Assembly (NCBI GenBank): GCA_023664485.1
Contig: JAMPFK010000009.1
Coordinates: 1 to 64,000, forward strand
Direction of reading: 5' to 3'
Source: Bacteroides fragilis
GTDB taxonomy: Bacteria; Bacillota; Clostridia; Lachnospirales; Lachnospiraceae
DNA: 64,000 bases
The notes beneath the pieces were generated by a model, which had not been told where the DNA came from, did no database searches, and was given only the letters and a program-made list of their open reading frames with translations. This document shows positions 8,590-17,487 of this stretch, in pieces. Positions within the stretch are counted from its first letter, which is position 1. Each line of letters begins with the position of its first letter. The position numbers and the translations under genes were made by a program.

Positions 8590-9648
8590 ATGAAAAAAAG
8601 AACAGCTATTATATTGTGCCTGGCATTCTGTCTTCTATGGCTGTCCGCGGGCTGTGGAAACAGGGAAGAGGAAGAAAATACCTCTCAGCCGCGGGATGAG
8701 CAGAAGATACAGATCGGCATGAGCTTTGATTCCTTTGTCATAGAGAGATGGCAGAGGGATCGGGACGTATTTGTGTCTACGGCGAAAGAACTGGGAGCGG
8801 AGGTCAATGTTCAGAATGCCAACGGGGATTTGGAAGAGCAGAAGAGACAGATCGAATATCTGGCGGAGAAGAATGTGGATGTGATCGTAATTATATGTGT
8901 GGATTCCGACGGGCTGCGCAGCACAGTGAAGAAAGCCAGGGATAAAGGAATCAAAGTGATTGCTTATGACCGTCTGATTACGGATACGGATATAGATTTA
9001 TACATATCCTTCGACAACGCGAAGGTCGGCGGGCTGATGGCGGATTCGCTGGTCGGGCAGGGGATTGCCGGAGGTAAGGTGCTGATGCTGGGCGGTTCTC
9101 CCGCGGACAATAATGTAACGCTTGTGGAGAATCAATTCAAGAGGATCATGCAGGATAATAAAGTTCAGATTCTGGACTCCTTCCATGCGGACGGATGGCT
9201 TGCCGAGCTGGCCGCCGAGTATGTCTATGCGCATATGGATCTGGTCATGGAGGCGGATGCCATTATGTGCGGTAATGATGATATTGCCAGCAGGGTCGTT
9301 CCGGCGCTTGCGGAGAAGCGTCTGGCAGGCAGGGTGCTGGTGACGGGGCAGGATGCGGATTTGGAGGCATGCCAGAGGATTGTAGAGGGAACGCAGCTTA
9401 TGACGGTATACAAGCCTGTGGAAAAGCTGGCGCAGCGGGCTGCGGAGTGCGCCGTGGCGCTGGCGCAGGGTGGGGAGCTTACAGGCGGCAGCGACGTTAT
9501 TATGCTGGACAACGGCAGTTTTCTGGTACCTTATATAGGCATGGAGCCAATCTGTGTGACGAAGGATAATATCAATGAGGTCATTGTCAACAGCGGGTTT
9601 CATTTGAAGGAGGATATTTATCTGAACATACCGGATAAGATGCCGTAA
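8590..9648 (+). CDS. sugar-binding lipoprotein, XylF-like
   Basis: A 352-residue exported lipoprotein. It has a basic start, hydrophobic core and lipobox LSAGC near residue 21. The mature part is a type I periplasmic-binding protein (Peripla_BP_4) with ERWQRDRDVF, an ICVDSDGL segment, VIAYDRLITDTDIDLYISFD and GQDADLEACQRI, features shared with D-xylose/multiple-sugar binding proteins. The open frame extends back to 8494, but the lipoprotein signal begins at 8590 and a G-rich stretch precedes that ATG. It is the second of three binding proteins here. It may feed the ABC transporter downstream or serve a sensory role. Confidence 0.83.
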   Translation: MKKRTAIILCLAFCLLWLSAGCGNREEEENTSQPRDEQKIQIGMSFDSFVIERWQRDRDVFVSTAKELGAEVNVQNANGDLEEQKRQIEYLAEKNVDVIVIICVDSDGLRSTVKKARDKGIKVIAYDRLITDTDIDLYISFDNAKVGGLMADSLVGQGIAGGKVLMLGGSPADNNVTLVENQFKRIMQDNKVQILDSFHADGWLAELAAEYVYAHMDLVMEADAIMCGNDDIASRVVPALAEKRLAGRVLVTGQDADLEACQRIVEGTQLMTVYKPVEKLAQRAAECAVALAQGGELTGGSDVIMLDNGSFLVPYIGMEPICVTKDNINEVIVNSGFHLKEDIYLNIPDKMP

Positions 9649-9679
9649 TAGTATGGATGCGGCAATAGGATTTTTTTGT

Positions 9680-9719
9680 ACAGGACAAATTTGCATTCGC
9701 AATTTTGTCCTGTTTTTTT
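9680..9719 (+). terminator. Rho-independent terminator
   Basis: ACAGGACAAA (9680-9689) pairs with TTTGTCCTGT (9704-9713), followed by seven T residues. This is a strong stop between the lipoprotein gene and the chvE-type operon, so the latter needs its own promoter. Confidence 0.85.
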
Positions 9720-9827
9720 GCACGCAAAGGGAGCGGAATAAGAGGAAAATATACAGAATAAGACAATTTTGTCCAGATTTTTCTGTGATATAGTTACAAT
9801 ATTATAAAAGAAAGAGGGAGGTTTTTC

Positions 9828-11057
9828 ATGATGAAAAGAAAATTACTTGGCGCTTTGCTGAGCGCTGCAATGGTTGTATCTGTGCTGACAGGCTGCGGTT
9901 CCGGAGGCGGCGCTGCAGATACGGCGGATAATACGCAGACCGAGGCTCCCGCGAAGGAAGAAACTGAGGCTCCTGCGGAGAAAGAAGAGGCGCCCGCAGC
10001 AGAGGCGGCCGGGGATACGGCATCTGCAGGCGGCAAGATCGGTATCGCTATGCCGACACAGTCCTTAGAGCGTTGGAACCGTGACGGCGCCTATCTGGAT
10101 GAGCAGTTCAAGGCGGCCGGCTTTGAGACAATCCTTACCTTCTCCGACAATGATTCCGGAAGACAGGTGAATGATATCCAGAACATGCTGGCTGACGGCG
10201 TTAATCTGCTGATTGTTGCGGCGATTGACGGTGAGGCGCTGAACACAGCCATGAATGAGGCGGCGGATGCGGGTGTTCCGGTTATCGCGTATGACCGTCT
10301 GATCTTAAATGATGCGGTTTCCTATTATGTATCCTTTGATAACTATACCGTCGGCAGGCTGCAGGGTGAGTTTGTCGCAGAAGAACTGGATCTTGCCAAT
10401 GCGGGCGACAAAGTATACAACATGGAGATTACGGCAGGCGATCCCGCCGATAACAACGCGCCTTATTTTTACAATGGCGCTGTGGACGCGCTGCAGTCAT
10501 ACATTGATGCGGGTACATTGAATATTGTATCCGGCCAGAAGGATTTTGAGGCGGTTGCTACCGCGCAGTGGAATACGGACACGGCTCTTGAGAGGGCGCA
10601 GAACGTTCTTTCTTCCTACTATGCGGACGGCACACAGCTTGACGTATGGCTTTGCTCTAACGACTCTACCGCTTTGGGCGTTGCGCAGGCGATTACATCT
10701 GATTACGCTGGTTCCAACTCCGTAGTCATCACAGGGCAGGACGGCGATGAGGCTAACCTGAAGAATATCGTTGACGGCGTGCAGACAATGACCGTATACA
10801 AGAACGTAAGTAATGAATCTATCGTTACCTTAGGGCTTGCCAAGGCAGTGCTTGCCGGCGAGACGATCGACGAGTCCCTGATTCCTTCTTTTGGAATCGA
10901 ATGCGCATATGATACGGAGTCCTATGAGACTTCCGCGGGCAACAAGTGTCCTTCTTTCCTGCTTGTACCGAACGTAATCACAAAAGATAACCTGCAGGAG
11001 CTGGTGGATACGGGGCTGTATACCATGGGCAGCGACGGATATCTTACTGCAAACTAA
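9828..11057 (+). CDS. chvE: ChvE-like multiple-sugar-binding lipoprotein
   Basis: A 409-residue lipoprotein. The signal peptide ends at the lipobox LTGCG (Cys at about residue 23). It is followed by an acidic Ala/Glu/Pro-rich tether to about residue 65 and then a sugar-binding domain. KIGIAMPTQSLERWNRD, NDSGRQVNDIQNML, IAYDRLI and ITGQDGDEANLKNI match the ChvE/MmsE type that captures xylose, glucose, galactose and similar sugars. A strong AGAGGGAGG site precedes the ATG. Together with the following ATPase and permease it forms a complete ABC importer. A hairpin after the gene would favour excess binding protein over the membrane parts. Confidence 0.88.
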   Translation: MMKRKLLGALLSAAMVVSVLTGCGSGGGAADTADNTQTEAPAKEETEAPAEKEEAPAAEAAGDTASAGGKIGIAMPTQSLERWNRDGAYLDEQFKAAGFETILTFSDNDSGRQVNDIQNMLADGVNLLIVAAIDGEALNTAMNEAADAGVPVIAYDRLILNDAVSYYVSFDNYTVGRLQGEFVAEELDLANAGDKVYNMEITAGDPADNNAPYFYNGAVDALQSYIDAGTLNIVSGQKDFEAVATAQWNTDTALERAQNVLSSYYADGTQLDVWLCSNDSTALGVAQAITSDYAGSNSVVITGQDGDEANLKNIVDGVQTMTVYKNVSNESIVTLGLAKAVLAGETIDESLIPSFGIECAYDTESYETSAGNKCPSFLLVPNVITKDNLQELVDTGLYTMGSDGYLTAN

Positions 11058-11073
11058 AAGATTTTATGGGCCT

Positions 11074-11107
11074 GAAAGAGGGCGGGCATCTGTCCCGCCT
11101 TTCTTTT
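11074..11107 (+). terminator. intra-operon attenuator hairpin
   Basis: GAAAGAGGGCGGG pairs with CCCGCCTTTCTTT across a 7-base loop between the binding-protein and ATPase genes. A T-rich tail allows partial termination. Such hairpins commonly set a high binding-protein to ATPase ratio. Confidence 0.7.
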
Positions 11108-11148
11108 GCCGGTTATAGGAAAGGATGAAAAGGAGAGGAGGGAATCTT

Positions 11149-12684
11149 TTGGGCGATATCATTTTGGAAATGAAATCCATTACCAAGGAATTTCCGGGAG
11201 TAAAGGCGCTGGATAATGTGAATCTTGTGGTGGAGCGCGGAGAGATTCATGCACTGATCGGTGAGAACGGGGCGGGGAAATCGACGCTGATGAATGTGCT
11301 GTCCGGCACATATCCAGCCGGGACTTATACGGGTGAGATTTATTATAACGGAGCGCTTTGCCAGTTCAGGACGCTAAAGGACAGTGAGGAGAAAGGCATC
11401 GTGATTATTCATCAGGAGCTTGCTTTGATTCCGCTTCTCACGATCGGGGAGAACATGTTCCTGGGGAATGAGAAAAAGAACCGCCTGGGTCATATTGACT
11501 GGGATCTCACCTATAATGAGGCCGAGAAGCATATGCGGCAGGTAGGATTAAACGAATCGGCCCAGACGCTGATCAAGGATATTGGAACAGGGAAGCAACA
11601 GCTGGTGGAGATTGCCAAGGCTTTCTCCAAAAATGTCAAGCTGCTTATTTTGGATGAGCCGACGTCCTCGCTGAATGATGAGGATGCGAAGATGCTGCTG
11701 GATCTTCTGATGGAATTTAAGAAAAAAGGATTGACGTCAATCATTATCACACATAAATTAAACGAGATTATTTATTGTGCGGATAAGGCGACAATCATCC
11801 GCGATGGTTCGACGATTGAGACGTTGGTAAAGGGCGTGGACGAATTCAGCGAGGACAGGATCATCAAGGGTATGGTCGGACGTCCCATGGATGACCGTTA
11901 TCCGTCCAGGGAGCACAGGATCCGCGATGAGATTGGGCTGGAGGTGAAGAACTGGACAGTGCACCATGCGCTTTATCATGAAAAGATAGTGGACAATAAT
12001 ATTTCTTTCAAGGTACATAAAGGAGAGGTTATAGGCTTTTCCGGGCTTCAGGGTGCGGGCCGCACGGAGCTTGCCATGTCCATTTTCGGTAAGAGCTATG
12101 GCACAGGCATCAGCGGGGAGATGTACCTGAACGGGGAGAAGGTTGATCTGAAGACTCCGGAGCAGGCGATCCGGCACAAGATCGCATATGTCACGGAGGA
12201 CAGAAAAGTCAACGGGCTGATCCTCGGAGAGTCTATCCGATTTAACACGACGCTGGCGTGTCTGAATAAGGTATGTTCTAAAGGGGTTATTGATACAACG
12301 AATGAGAAGAATGTGGCGGAAGAGATGACAGAGGCTATGGGAACGAAGACGCCTTCCATCGAGCAGAAGGTGGGCAATCTGTCCGGCGGCAACCAGCAGA
12401 AGGCGCTGCTTGGCAAGTGGATGTTTACCGAACCGGATGTCCTGATTCTGGATGAGCCGACCCGTGGTATTGATGTAGGGGCGAAATATGATATTTACTG
12501 TCTGATCAACCAGATGGTGGAGGACGGCAAATCGGTTGTCATGATTTCCTCGGAGATGCCGGAGCTGATTGGAATGTGCGACCGCATCTATATTATGAAC
12601 GAGGGCGAGCTGCGCGGCGAGCTGGACGCAAAAGAGGCTACGCAGGAGAAAATCATGAGCTGCATTATCAGCGCCACGGCATAA
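11149..12684 (+). CDS. gguA: sugar ABC transporter ATPase, GguA/MmsA type
   Basis: A 511-residue protein with two fused nucleotide-binding domains, typical of monosaccharide importers. The first has Walker A GENGAGKST, a signature-like GTGKQQLVEIAKA and Walker B LLILDEPTSSL. The second has the degenerate loop GLQGAGRTEL, signature LSGGNQQKALLGKW and Walker B VLILDEPTRGID. The phrase IVIIHQELALIPLLTIGEN is characteristic of GguA/MmsA. An ATG at 11125 is in frame, but AGGAGAGGAGGG at 11130-11141 is ideally spaced from the TTG at 11149, so I place the start there. It energises uptake with the following permease. Confidence 0.88.
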   Translation: MGDIILEMKSITKEFPGVKALDNVNLVVERGEIHALIGENGAGKSTLMNVLSGTYPAGTYTGEIYYNGALCQFRTLKDSEEKGIVIIHQELALIPLLTIGENMFLGNEKKNRLGHIDWDLTYNEAEKHMRQVGLNESAQTLIKDIGTGKQQLVEIAKAFSKNVKLLILDEPTSSLNDEDAKMLLDLLMEFKKKGLTSIIITHKLNEIIYCADKATIIRDGSTIETLVKGVDEFSEDRIIKGMVGRPMDDRYPSREHRIRDEIGLEVKNWTVHHALYHEKIVDNNISFKVHKGEVIGFSGLQGAGRTELAMSIFGKSYGTGISGEMYLNGEKVDLKTPEQAIRHKIAYVTEDRKVNGLILGESIRFNTTLACLNKVCSKGVIDTTNEKNVAEEMTEAMGTKTPSIEQKVGNLSGGNQQKALLGKWMFTEPDVLILDEPTRGIDVGAKYDIYCLINQMVEDGKSVVMISSEMPELIGMCDRIYIMNEGELRGELDAKEATQEKIMSCIISATA

Positions 12685-12705
12685 AACGAAAGGGGTATTG
12701 TAATT

Positions 12706-13899
12706 ATGGCAGAAAAAAAGGAAAATGCGGGCGGCAGCCAGTTTGACTTAGGAGCTTTTCTGACGAAGAACAGTATGGTAATCGCTCTCATCATCGTATT
12801 TATATTGTTTTATTTCCTGACAGGCGGGCGCCTGTTATATGCACAGAATATGTCCAATCTGCTCCTGCAGAACGGTTATGTCCTGGTAATGGCCTGCGGT
12901 ATGCTGTTATGTATCCTGACAGGCGGTAACATTGACTTGTCTGTGGGTTCTGTTATCTGTATGGTTGGCGGTATGGCGGCGGTTCTTCTCACCAATCACG
13001 GGGCCAGTGTCTTTGTGACGATTCCGCTCTGTATTCTGGTTGGTCTGGCAGCCGGTATCTGGCAGGGCTATTGGATCGGATATGTGAGAATCCCTCCTTT
13101 TATCACCACGCTGGGCGGCATGTTTATTTTCAGAGGTTTCGGACGTCTGATTCTGGACAGTAAGACTGTCGCCGTCCAGGATGAAACCTTCTTAAATATT
13201 TTCACGGCGTATATCAGGATTCCGGGACTTGATACGGAAGCGCATATCTGGTCTCCTATGGTAATCGGGGCGCTTGCGGCAGCGTTTATTGTCTACAGCA
13301 CGATTTCTTCCCGCGCGAATAAGGCGAAGAAGGGATACAGACAGAACAGCGCGGCGGCTGATTTCGGCCGTGCCATAGCGATATCGGCGGTTCTCCTGTT
13401 CTACTGCTATCTGCTTTGCCAGTATAAAGGCATCTCCGTTATGCTTGTCTGGGTTGTCGTGATTTGCCTGATTTATCATTTTATTACATCTAAGACCGCT
13501 TTCGGGCGTTATTTCTATGCGGTAGGCGGTAATGAGAAGGCGTCCCGGCTTTCCGGCATCAATACCAACAAGGTATACTTCATTGCCTATGCCAATATGG
13601 GCCTGCTTGCCGGTCTGTGCGGTCTGCTTTGTCTGGCGCGTGTAGGTTCCGTCAACGGCTCGACGGGCACATCCTTTGAGATGGACGCCATCGGTTCCTG
13701 CTTTATCGGCGGCGCTTCGGCTTACGGCGGAAGCGGCACTATTCCGGGCGTTATCATAGGCGCGCTCTTATTGGGCGTCATTAATATGGGCATGTCTATC
13801 ATGGGTATCGGCGATTCGTGGCAGTATGTCGTGAAGGGCGGCGTACTCCTGCTCGCGGTTATCTTTGATGTTGTCTCACACCGCAAGAGCGGTAAGTAA
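12706..13899 (+). CDS. gguB: sugar ABC transporter permease, GguB/MmsB type
   Basis: A 397-residue polytopic membrane protein (about 10 segments) of the BPD_transp_2 family. GNIDLSVGSVICMVGGMAA and the EAA-like FGRYFYAVGGNEKASRLSGI stretch identify a ribose/xylose/multiple-sugar permease. An insertion with charged residues near residues 200-225 (SSRANKAKKGYRQNS) lengthens a cytoplasmic loop, as in the MmsB type. It lies 21 bases after the ATPase gene behind an AAAGGGG site, and a terminator follows, so it closes the uptake operon. Confidence 0.88.
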   Translation: MAEKKENAGGSQFDLGAFLTKNSMVIALIIVFILFYFLTGGRLLYAQNMSNLLLQNGYVLVMACGMLLCILTGGNIDLSVGSVICMVGGMAAVLLTNHGASVFVTIPLCILVGLAAGIWQGYWIGYVRIPPFITTLGGMFIFRGFGRLILDSKTVAVQDETFLNIFTAYIRIPGLDTEAHIWSPMVIGALAAAFIVYSTISSRANKAKKGYRQNSAAADFGRAIAISAVLLFYCYLLCQYKGISVMLVWVVVICLIYHFITSKTAFGRYFYAVGGNEKASRLSGINTNKVYFIAYANMGLLAGLCGLLCLARVGSVNGSTGTSFEMDAIGSCFIGGASAYGGSGTIPGVIIGALLLGVINMGMSIMGIGDSWQYVVKGGVLLLAVIFDVVSHRKSGK

Positions 13900-13960
13900 G
13901 AGCGGGATATGTAAAAAGAAAACGCGGTCCGAGGACTGACAGGAAGAAAAATACGACAGA

Positions 13961-14004
13961 GAAAACCACTATGGCCGGGGGATGCCCTGGCCATAGTGGT
14001 TTTC
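13961..14004 (+). terminator. terminator closing the sugar transporter operon
   Basis: GAAAACCACTATGGCC pairs with GGCCATAGTGGTTTTC in a long GC-rich stem, with A and T residues on the two sides, about 60 bases after the permease stop. It may act on both strands, since the next gene converges. Confidence 0.85.
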
Positions 14005-14105
14005 CGTATCTTCATTCCTGAAATTTATCCCTGGCAGCTTTTGCTGACAGTTTCTTTTTTCGTCCTGGAAATCGTGCGTTTCCGGCAATAACGATTGCCC
14101 CGTTT

Positions 14106-14540
14106 TTACAGATAGTCTTTCAGATCTTTACACAGCTCTTCTTCGATCGATACCAGCCTTTTGCAGATATCTTTAGAAGTCTTATCCGCTCCCTGATACT
14201 GGTTCATATATTTGTGGAGCGATTTGACGCCCATGTTGCAGCCGTCCGTCATGACGTCCGCAATGGCGGCGTCGCTGTCGTTCATCCCGATCTTCATATT
14301 GGTTTTCAGCCAGGACATACTTTTAGCCATAGGGCCGGGGTCTTTTTCTGCGCTGTTATGCTCGTTGAGCAGGGAGTGAATTTCGTTGCCCAGTTTTTCA
14401 TGGTGCGATTTGCTTTCCGATAACAGGCTCTTCATATCGGAATCCTGTACCCGGCCAAGCACCTCGTCGATAGAAGCAACTGCCATCTTCGTGCCGGAAT
14501 CGCATTCTTTGAGCAAAGAAATCGTATCGCGGTTTTCCAT
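14106..14540 (-). CDS. small four-helix-bundle protein of unknown function
   Basis: A 144-residue soluble protein with no signal peptide. It is almost wholly helical by composition, with heptad-like spacing, e.g. SLLSESKSHHEKLGNEIHSL and CKRLVSIEEELCKDLKDYL. The pattern resembles ferritin-like DUF2383-type four-helix proteins of Clostridia, often stress-linked, but I see no clear iron-binding E..H set, so the fold assignment is tentative. A good GGAGGAAACG site precedes its ATG. It is transcribed divergently from the radical SAM gene. Confidence 0.65.
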   Translation of the reverse strand: MENRDTISLLKECDSGTKMAVASIDEVLGRVQDSDMKSLLSESKSHHEKLGNEIHSLLNEHNSAEKDPGPMAKSMSWLKTNMKIGMNDSDAAIADVMTDGCNMGVKSLHKYMNQYQGADKTSKDICKRLVSIEEELCKDLKDYL

Positions 14541-14626
14541 ATCGTTTCCTCCGTTTCCGGGCGGACGGACCGCCCTGCAATATCATTTCGATTCCTGATT
14601 TACTATTTCCAGAGAAACAAAATAAT

Positions 14627-14655
14627 ATGACAAAAAACACATTGTGGAATATAAT
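14627..14655 (+). promoter_or_regulatory. sigma-A promoter for radical SAM gene
   Basis: ATGACA (14627-14632), a 17-base spacer and TATAAT (14650-14655). Transcription would begin near 14662, which rules out the upstream in-frame codon at 14627 as the gene start. Confidence 0.75.
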
Positions 14656-14692
14656 AACAGTTAAGCTTTGTTTTGGAAAGGAAGGTACTGCA

Positions 14693-15568
14693 ATGCACTT
14701 CGTCGATGCGAAAGGGATTTTATCATCGGGAAACGGCATGAATCTTTACAGGGGATGCACGCATGGCTGTATCTACTGTGACAGCCGCAGCCTGTGTTAT
14801 CAGTTCGCCCATGATTTCGAGGATATCGAGGTCAAGCAGAATGCACCGGAATTATTGGAAAAAGCGCTGCGTTCCAAACGAAAAAGATGTATGATCGGCA
14901 CAGGCGCTATGTGCGATCCTTATATGCAGTGCGAAGAGAAGCTTGGATTGACAAGAAGATGTCTGGAACTGATCGATGAATACGGTTACGGCCTTGCGAT
15001 CCAGACCAAGTCCGACCGGATTCTGCGTGACCTGGATTTACTGCGGAGCATTCACCGCAAGGCAAAATGTGTGGTAGAGATGACCCTGACGACTTTCGAC
15101 GAGGAGCTATGCCGGATAGTGGAGCCGAATGTCTGCACGACAAAGAGGCGTTATGAAGTTTTGAAGATCATGCAGGAGAACGGTATCCCAACCATAGTCT
15201 GGATGTCGCCGCTTCTGCCTTTTATCAATGACACGAGGGAAAATGTGGAAGGCATTCTGGATTATTGTATACGGGCGGGCGTATACGGCATTATGTGTTT
15301 TGGAATCGGTATGACGCTAAGACGGGGGAACCGGGAATATTTTTATACAAAACTCGATGAGCATTTTCCGGGACTGCATAAAAAATACCATCAGAAGTAT
15401 GGCTATGATTATGAAATCGCGAGTGAGAACGGCACGGAGCTGATGGCATTGTTCCGGGAGCGCTGCAGGGAGCACCATATCGTATGCGATGTGGATGCGC
15501 TTTTTGCCTGTTTGCGGGAGTTTCCGGAGAATAAGGGATATGAGCAGATGAGTTTGTTTTCGATGTGA
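14693..15568 (+). CDS. SPL-family radical SAM protein
   Basis: A 291-residue protein with the iron-sulfur motif CTHGCIYC near residue 23, the CX3CX2C pattern of radical SAM enzymes. It resembles the spore-photoproduct-lyase-like group (SPL family) common in Clostridia: RGCTHGCIYCDSRS, then GTGAMCDPYMQCEEKLGLTR and QTKSDRILRDLDLL. True spore photoproduct lyase carries an extra conserved cysteine whose presence I cannot confirm, so DNA repair is not claimed. A GGAAAGGAAGG site precedes the ATG at 14693 and a strong promoter lies just upstream. It appears to be a single-gene transcript. Confidence 0.83.
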   Translation: MHFVDAKGILSSGNGMNLYRGCTHGCIYCDSRSLCYQFAHDFEDIEVKQNAPELLEKALRSKRKRCMIGTGAMCDPYMQCEEKLGLTRRCLELIDEYGYGLAIQTKSDRILRDLDLLRSIHRKAKCVVEMTLTTFDEELCRIVEPNVCTTKRRYEVLKIMQENGIPTIVWMSPLLPFINDTRENVEGILDYCIRAGVYGIMCFGIGMTLRRGNREYFYTKLDEHFPGLHKKYHQKYGYDYEIASENGTELMALFRERCREHHIVCDVDALFACLREFPENKGYEQMSLFSM

Positions 15569-15695
15569 CTTTCCCAAACCGCCCATAGACGCAGAACCGA
15601 AAAATGGTGTATAATCAAAAGCAGGAAAACAGAGAGAGAAAGACTGAAAATAGAAGTCTTATAAGATACGAACAGCGAAAAACGGAGGCGGCGAA

Positions 15696-16814
15696 TTGAA
15701 ATTTCTGAAATACATAAGGCCTGCGGTATTCTTTTGGATACTTCTTTTGTCCTGTCAGACGGTACAGGCGGAAGGAGCCGCAGGGAGCGAAGGCGCGGAT
15801 GTCCTTGCGCAGTATCAGGAGTATCAGGGACGCCTGGCGTCCATTGCGTACGGTGCGGATATAGAAAAAAATGGTTTTTCGGTCGTTGATGGCCAGATTT
15901 TCCCGATAGAAATCGCGGGATATGGAGAGGTGTCCCTTGTTCCGGCATTTGATGATGCTTATCACAGGCTCGCTTTATTTTTTACGGCGGAAAGCGGACA
16001 GGTCATTTATAAAACGGATCAGCTGGAGACGAACAGCCGCGTGCTGGGGCAGATGGAACAGCCGGACTCATCGATCGCGGCGGTCTCTTTCCGGGATCTC
16101 GACAGGGACGGGCGCATGGACGTCATACTGATCACCGCCTGTGCCGGAGCGGACGGCTCCGGCGGGGATTATAAGGTGGGAGACGTTTTGTTCCAGAGCA
16201 GGAAGCAGGCGGGTTTTTACCGGGATTACCGGATCGCGGAGAAGATTAACCGCTTTGGGATGAATAAGAGCGCGGAGGCGATTACCGCCTTTGTGCGCGA
16301 CGGATATTCAACGGAATTTTTATATACGGCAAAGACCCTGCGGGAGCTGCTTTCCGGGGGATTGGAAATCATTTCCGAACAGTGCTATTACAGGACTTTC
16401 GGGAAATTAGGAAAGCTGCAGGTCGTGCCGGGAACTTACCGGATTTCCAATTATGATGTTTTTATGGTTTATCTGGTCAGCGGGCAGGGCGATATTTTGT
16501 TCCGTTTACAGCCCATGGGAAATTATGATAACCTGTATGCGCTGAAAGGCATCAACTGCCGGGATATCGACGGGGACGGCCTGAAGGATATCGTAATACT
16601 CGCCAGATACAGTTATGAAGGCGATGAAGGGCAGCTTGTCGTAGAGAGCGATTATTCCGTTTATTACCAGCGGACGGGCGGCTTTTCACTGGATACGGAA
16701 ATTGGGGAAGCCCTCCGGTGCGGCGACGAGGACACGATGGAGCAGCTCGTGGAGGAAGCGCGGGCGTACTGGGGATGGTCTGTAAAGACCGGTACGGAGG
16801 AGGAAAATGATTAA
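15696..16814 (+). CDS. exported FG-GAP/VCBS-like repeat protein of two-component operon
   Basis: A 372-residue protein with an N-terminal signal or anchor (about residues 7-25, ending VQAEG). It has two calcium-loop-like repeats, DLDRDGRMDVILITA near residue 145 and DIDGDGLKDIVILAR near residue 289, typical of FG-GAP/VCBS beta-propeller blades. It starts with TTG behind ACGGAGG. Its last codons overlap the response regulator gene, so it is probably the extracellular sensing or modulating partner of the kinase. It is not a member of a named sensor family that I recognise. The upstream TATAAT at 15610-15615, with TAGACG 18 bases ahead, is a plausible promoter. Confidence 0.7.
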   Translation: MKFLKYIRPAVFFWILLLSCQTVQAEGAAGSEGADVLAQYQEYQGRLASIAYGADIEKNGFSVVDGQIFPIEIAGYGEVSLVPAFDDAYHRLALFFTAESGQVIYKTDQLETNSRVLGQMEQPDSSIAAVSFRDLDRDGRMDVILITACAGADGSGGDYKVGDVLFQSRKQAGFYRDYRIAEKINRFGMNKSAEAITAFVRDGYSTEFLYTAKTLRELLSGGLEIISEQCYYRTFGKLGKLQVVPGTYRISNYDVFMVYLVSGQGDILFRLQPMGNYDNLYALKGINCRDIDGDGLKDIVILARYSYEGDEGQLVVESDYSVYYQRTGGFSLDTEIGEALRCGDEDTMEQLVEEARAYWGWSVKTGTEEEND

Positions 16815-17460
16815 GATACTGATTGTGGATGATGAAAAACCGATTTGCGATTTGATCGATCTGAATCTGTCCTCTGCAGGATATCATTGCGATGCGGTGC
16901 AGGACGGGCTGGAAGCGATCGAAAAAATTGAACGGGATACTTATGATCTGATTTTGCTGGATATTATGCTGCCAGGCGCGGATGGTTATGACGTTATGGA
17001 ATATATACGGCCGCTGGGAGTCCCGGTCATTTTTATTACGGCGAAGCATGAGGTGAAGGACCGCGTTAAGGGGCTGAAACTGGGGGCCGATGATTATCTG
17101 GTGAAGCCTTTTGATGTGGTGGAGCTGGTCGCGCGGGTCGAAGCGGTGCTGCGCCGTTATAATAAGACGGAGCAGCGGCTGACGGCAGGAGACGTCGTTG
17201 TGGATGTGGAGGCGCGCAGAGTGACCAGGGCCGGCAGGCCGGTAGAACTGACCAATAAGGAATTCGGTCTTCTGGTGCTTTTTATCAGGAATAAAAACGT
17301 GGCGCTTTTCCGGGAGACTTTGTATGAAAAGGTCTGGGAAGAAGAATATTACGGCGACAGCAGGACGTTAGACCTTCATGTGCAGCGGCTCCGGCGGAAA
17401 CTGGGATGGGAGAACAGTCTGGTGGCGGTGTATAAGGTCGGCTACCGTCTGGAGATGTAG
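16807..17460 (+). CDS. OmpR/PhoB-family response regulator
   Basis: A 217-residue two-domain regulator. The receiver has DDE near residue 8, the phosphorylation aspartate in LILLDIMLPG near residue 52 and the lysine in DDYLVKPFD. The C-terminal winged-helix domain ends with DLHVQRLRRKLGWE and YKVGYRLEM, characteristic of OmpR-type regulators that bind direct repeats with 10-11-bp spacing. GGAGGAGG precedes the ATG. I infer it binds the tandem 11-bp repeats at 19725-19801 and 24190-24255, since both lie at promoters adjacent to this operon. Confidence 0.9.
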   Translation: MIKILIVDDEKPICDLIDLNLSSAGYHCDAVQDGLEAIEKIERDTYDLILLDIMLPGADGYDVMEYIRPLGVPVIFITAKHEVKDRVKGLKLGADDYLVKPFDVVELVARVEAVLRRYNKTEQRLTAGDVVVDVEARRVTRAGRPVELTNKEFGLLVLFIRNKNVALFRETLYEKVWEEEYYGDSRTLDLHVQRLRRKLGWENSLVAVYKVGYRLEM

Positions 17461-17487
17461 ACGGAAAGAAAGACAAGGTTATCGGTA

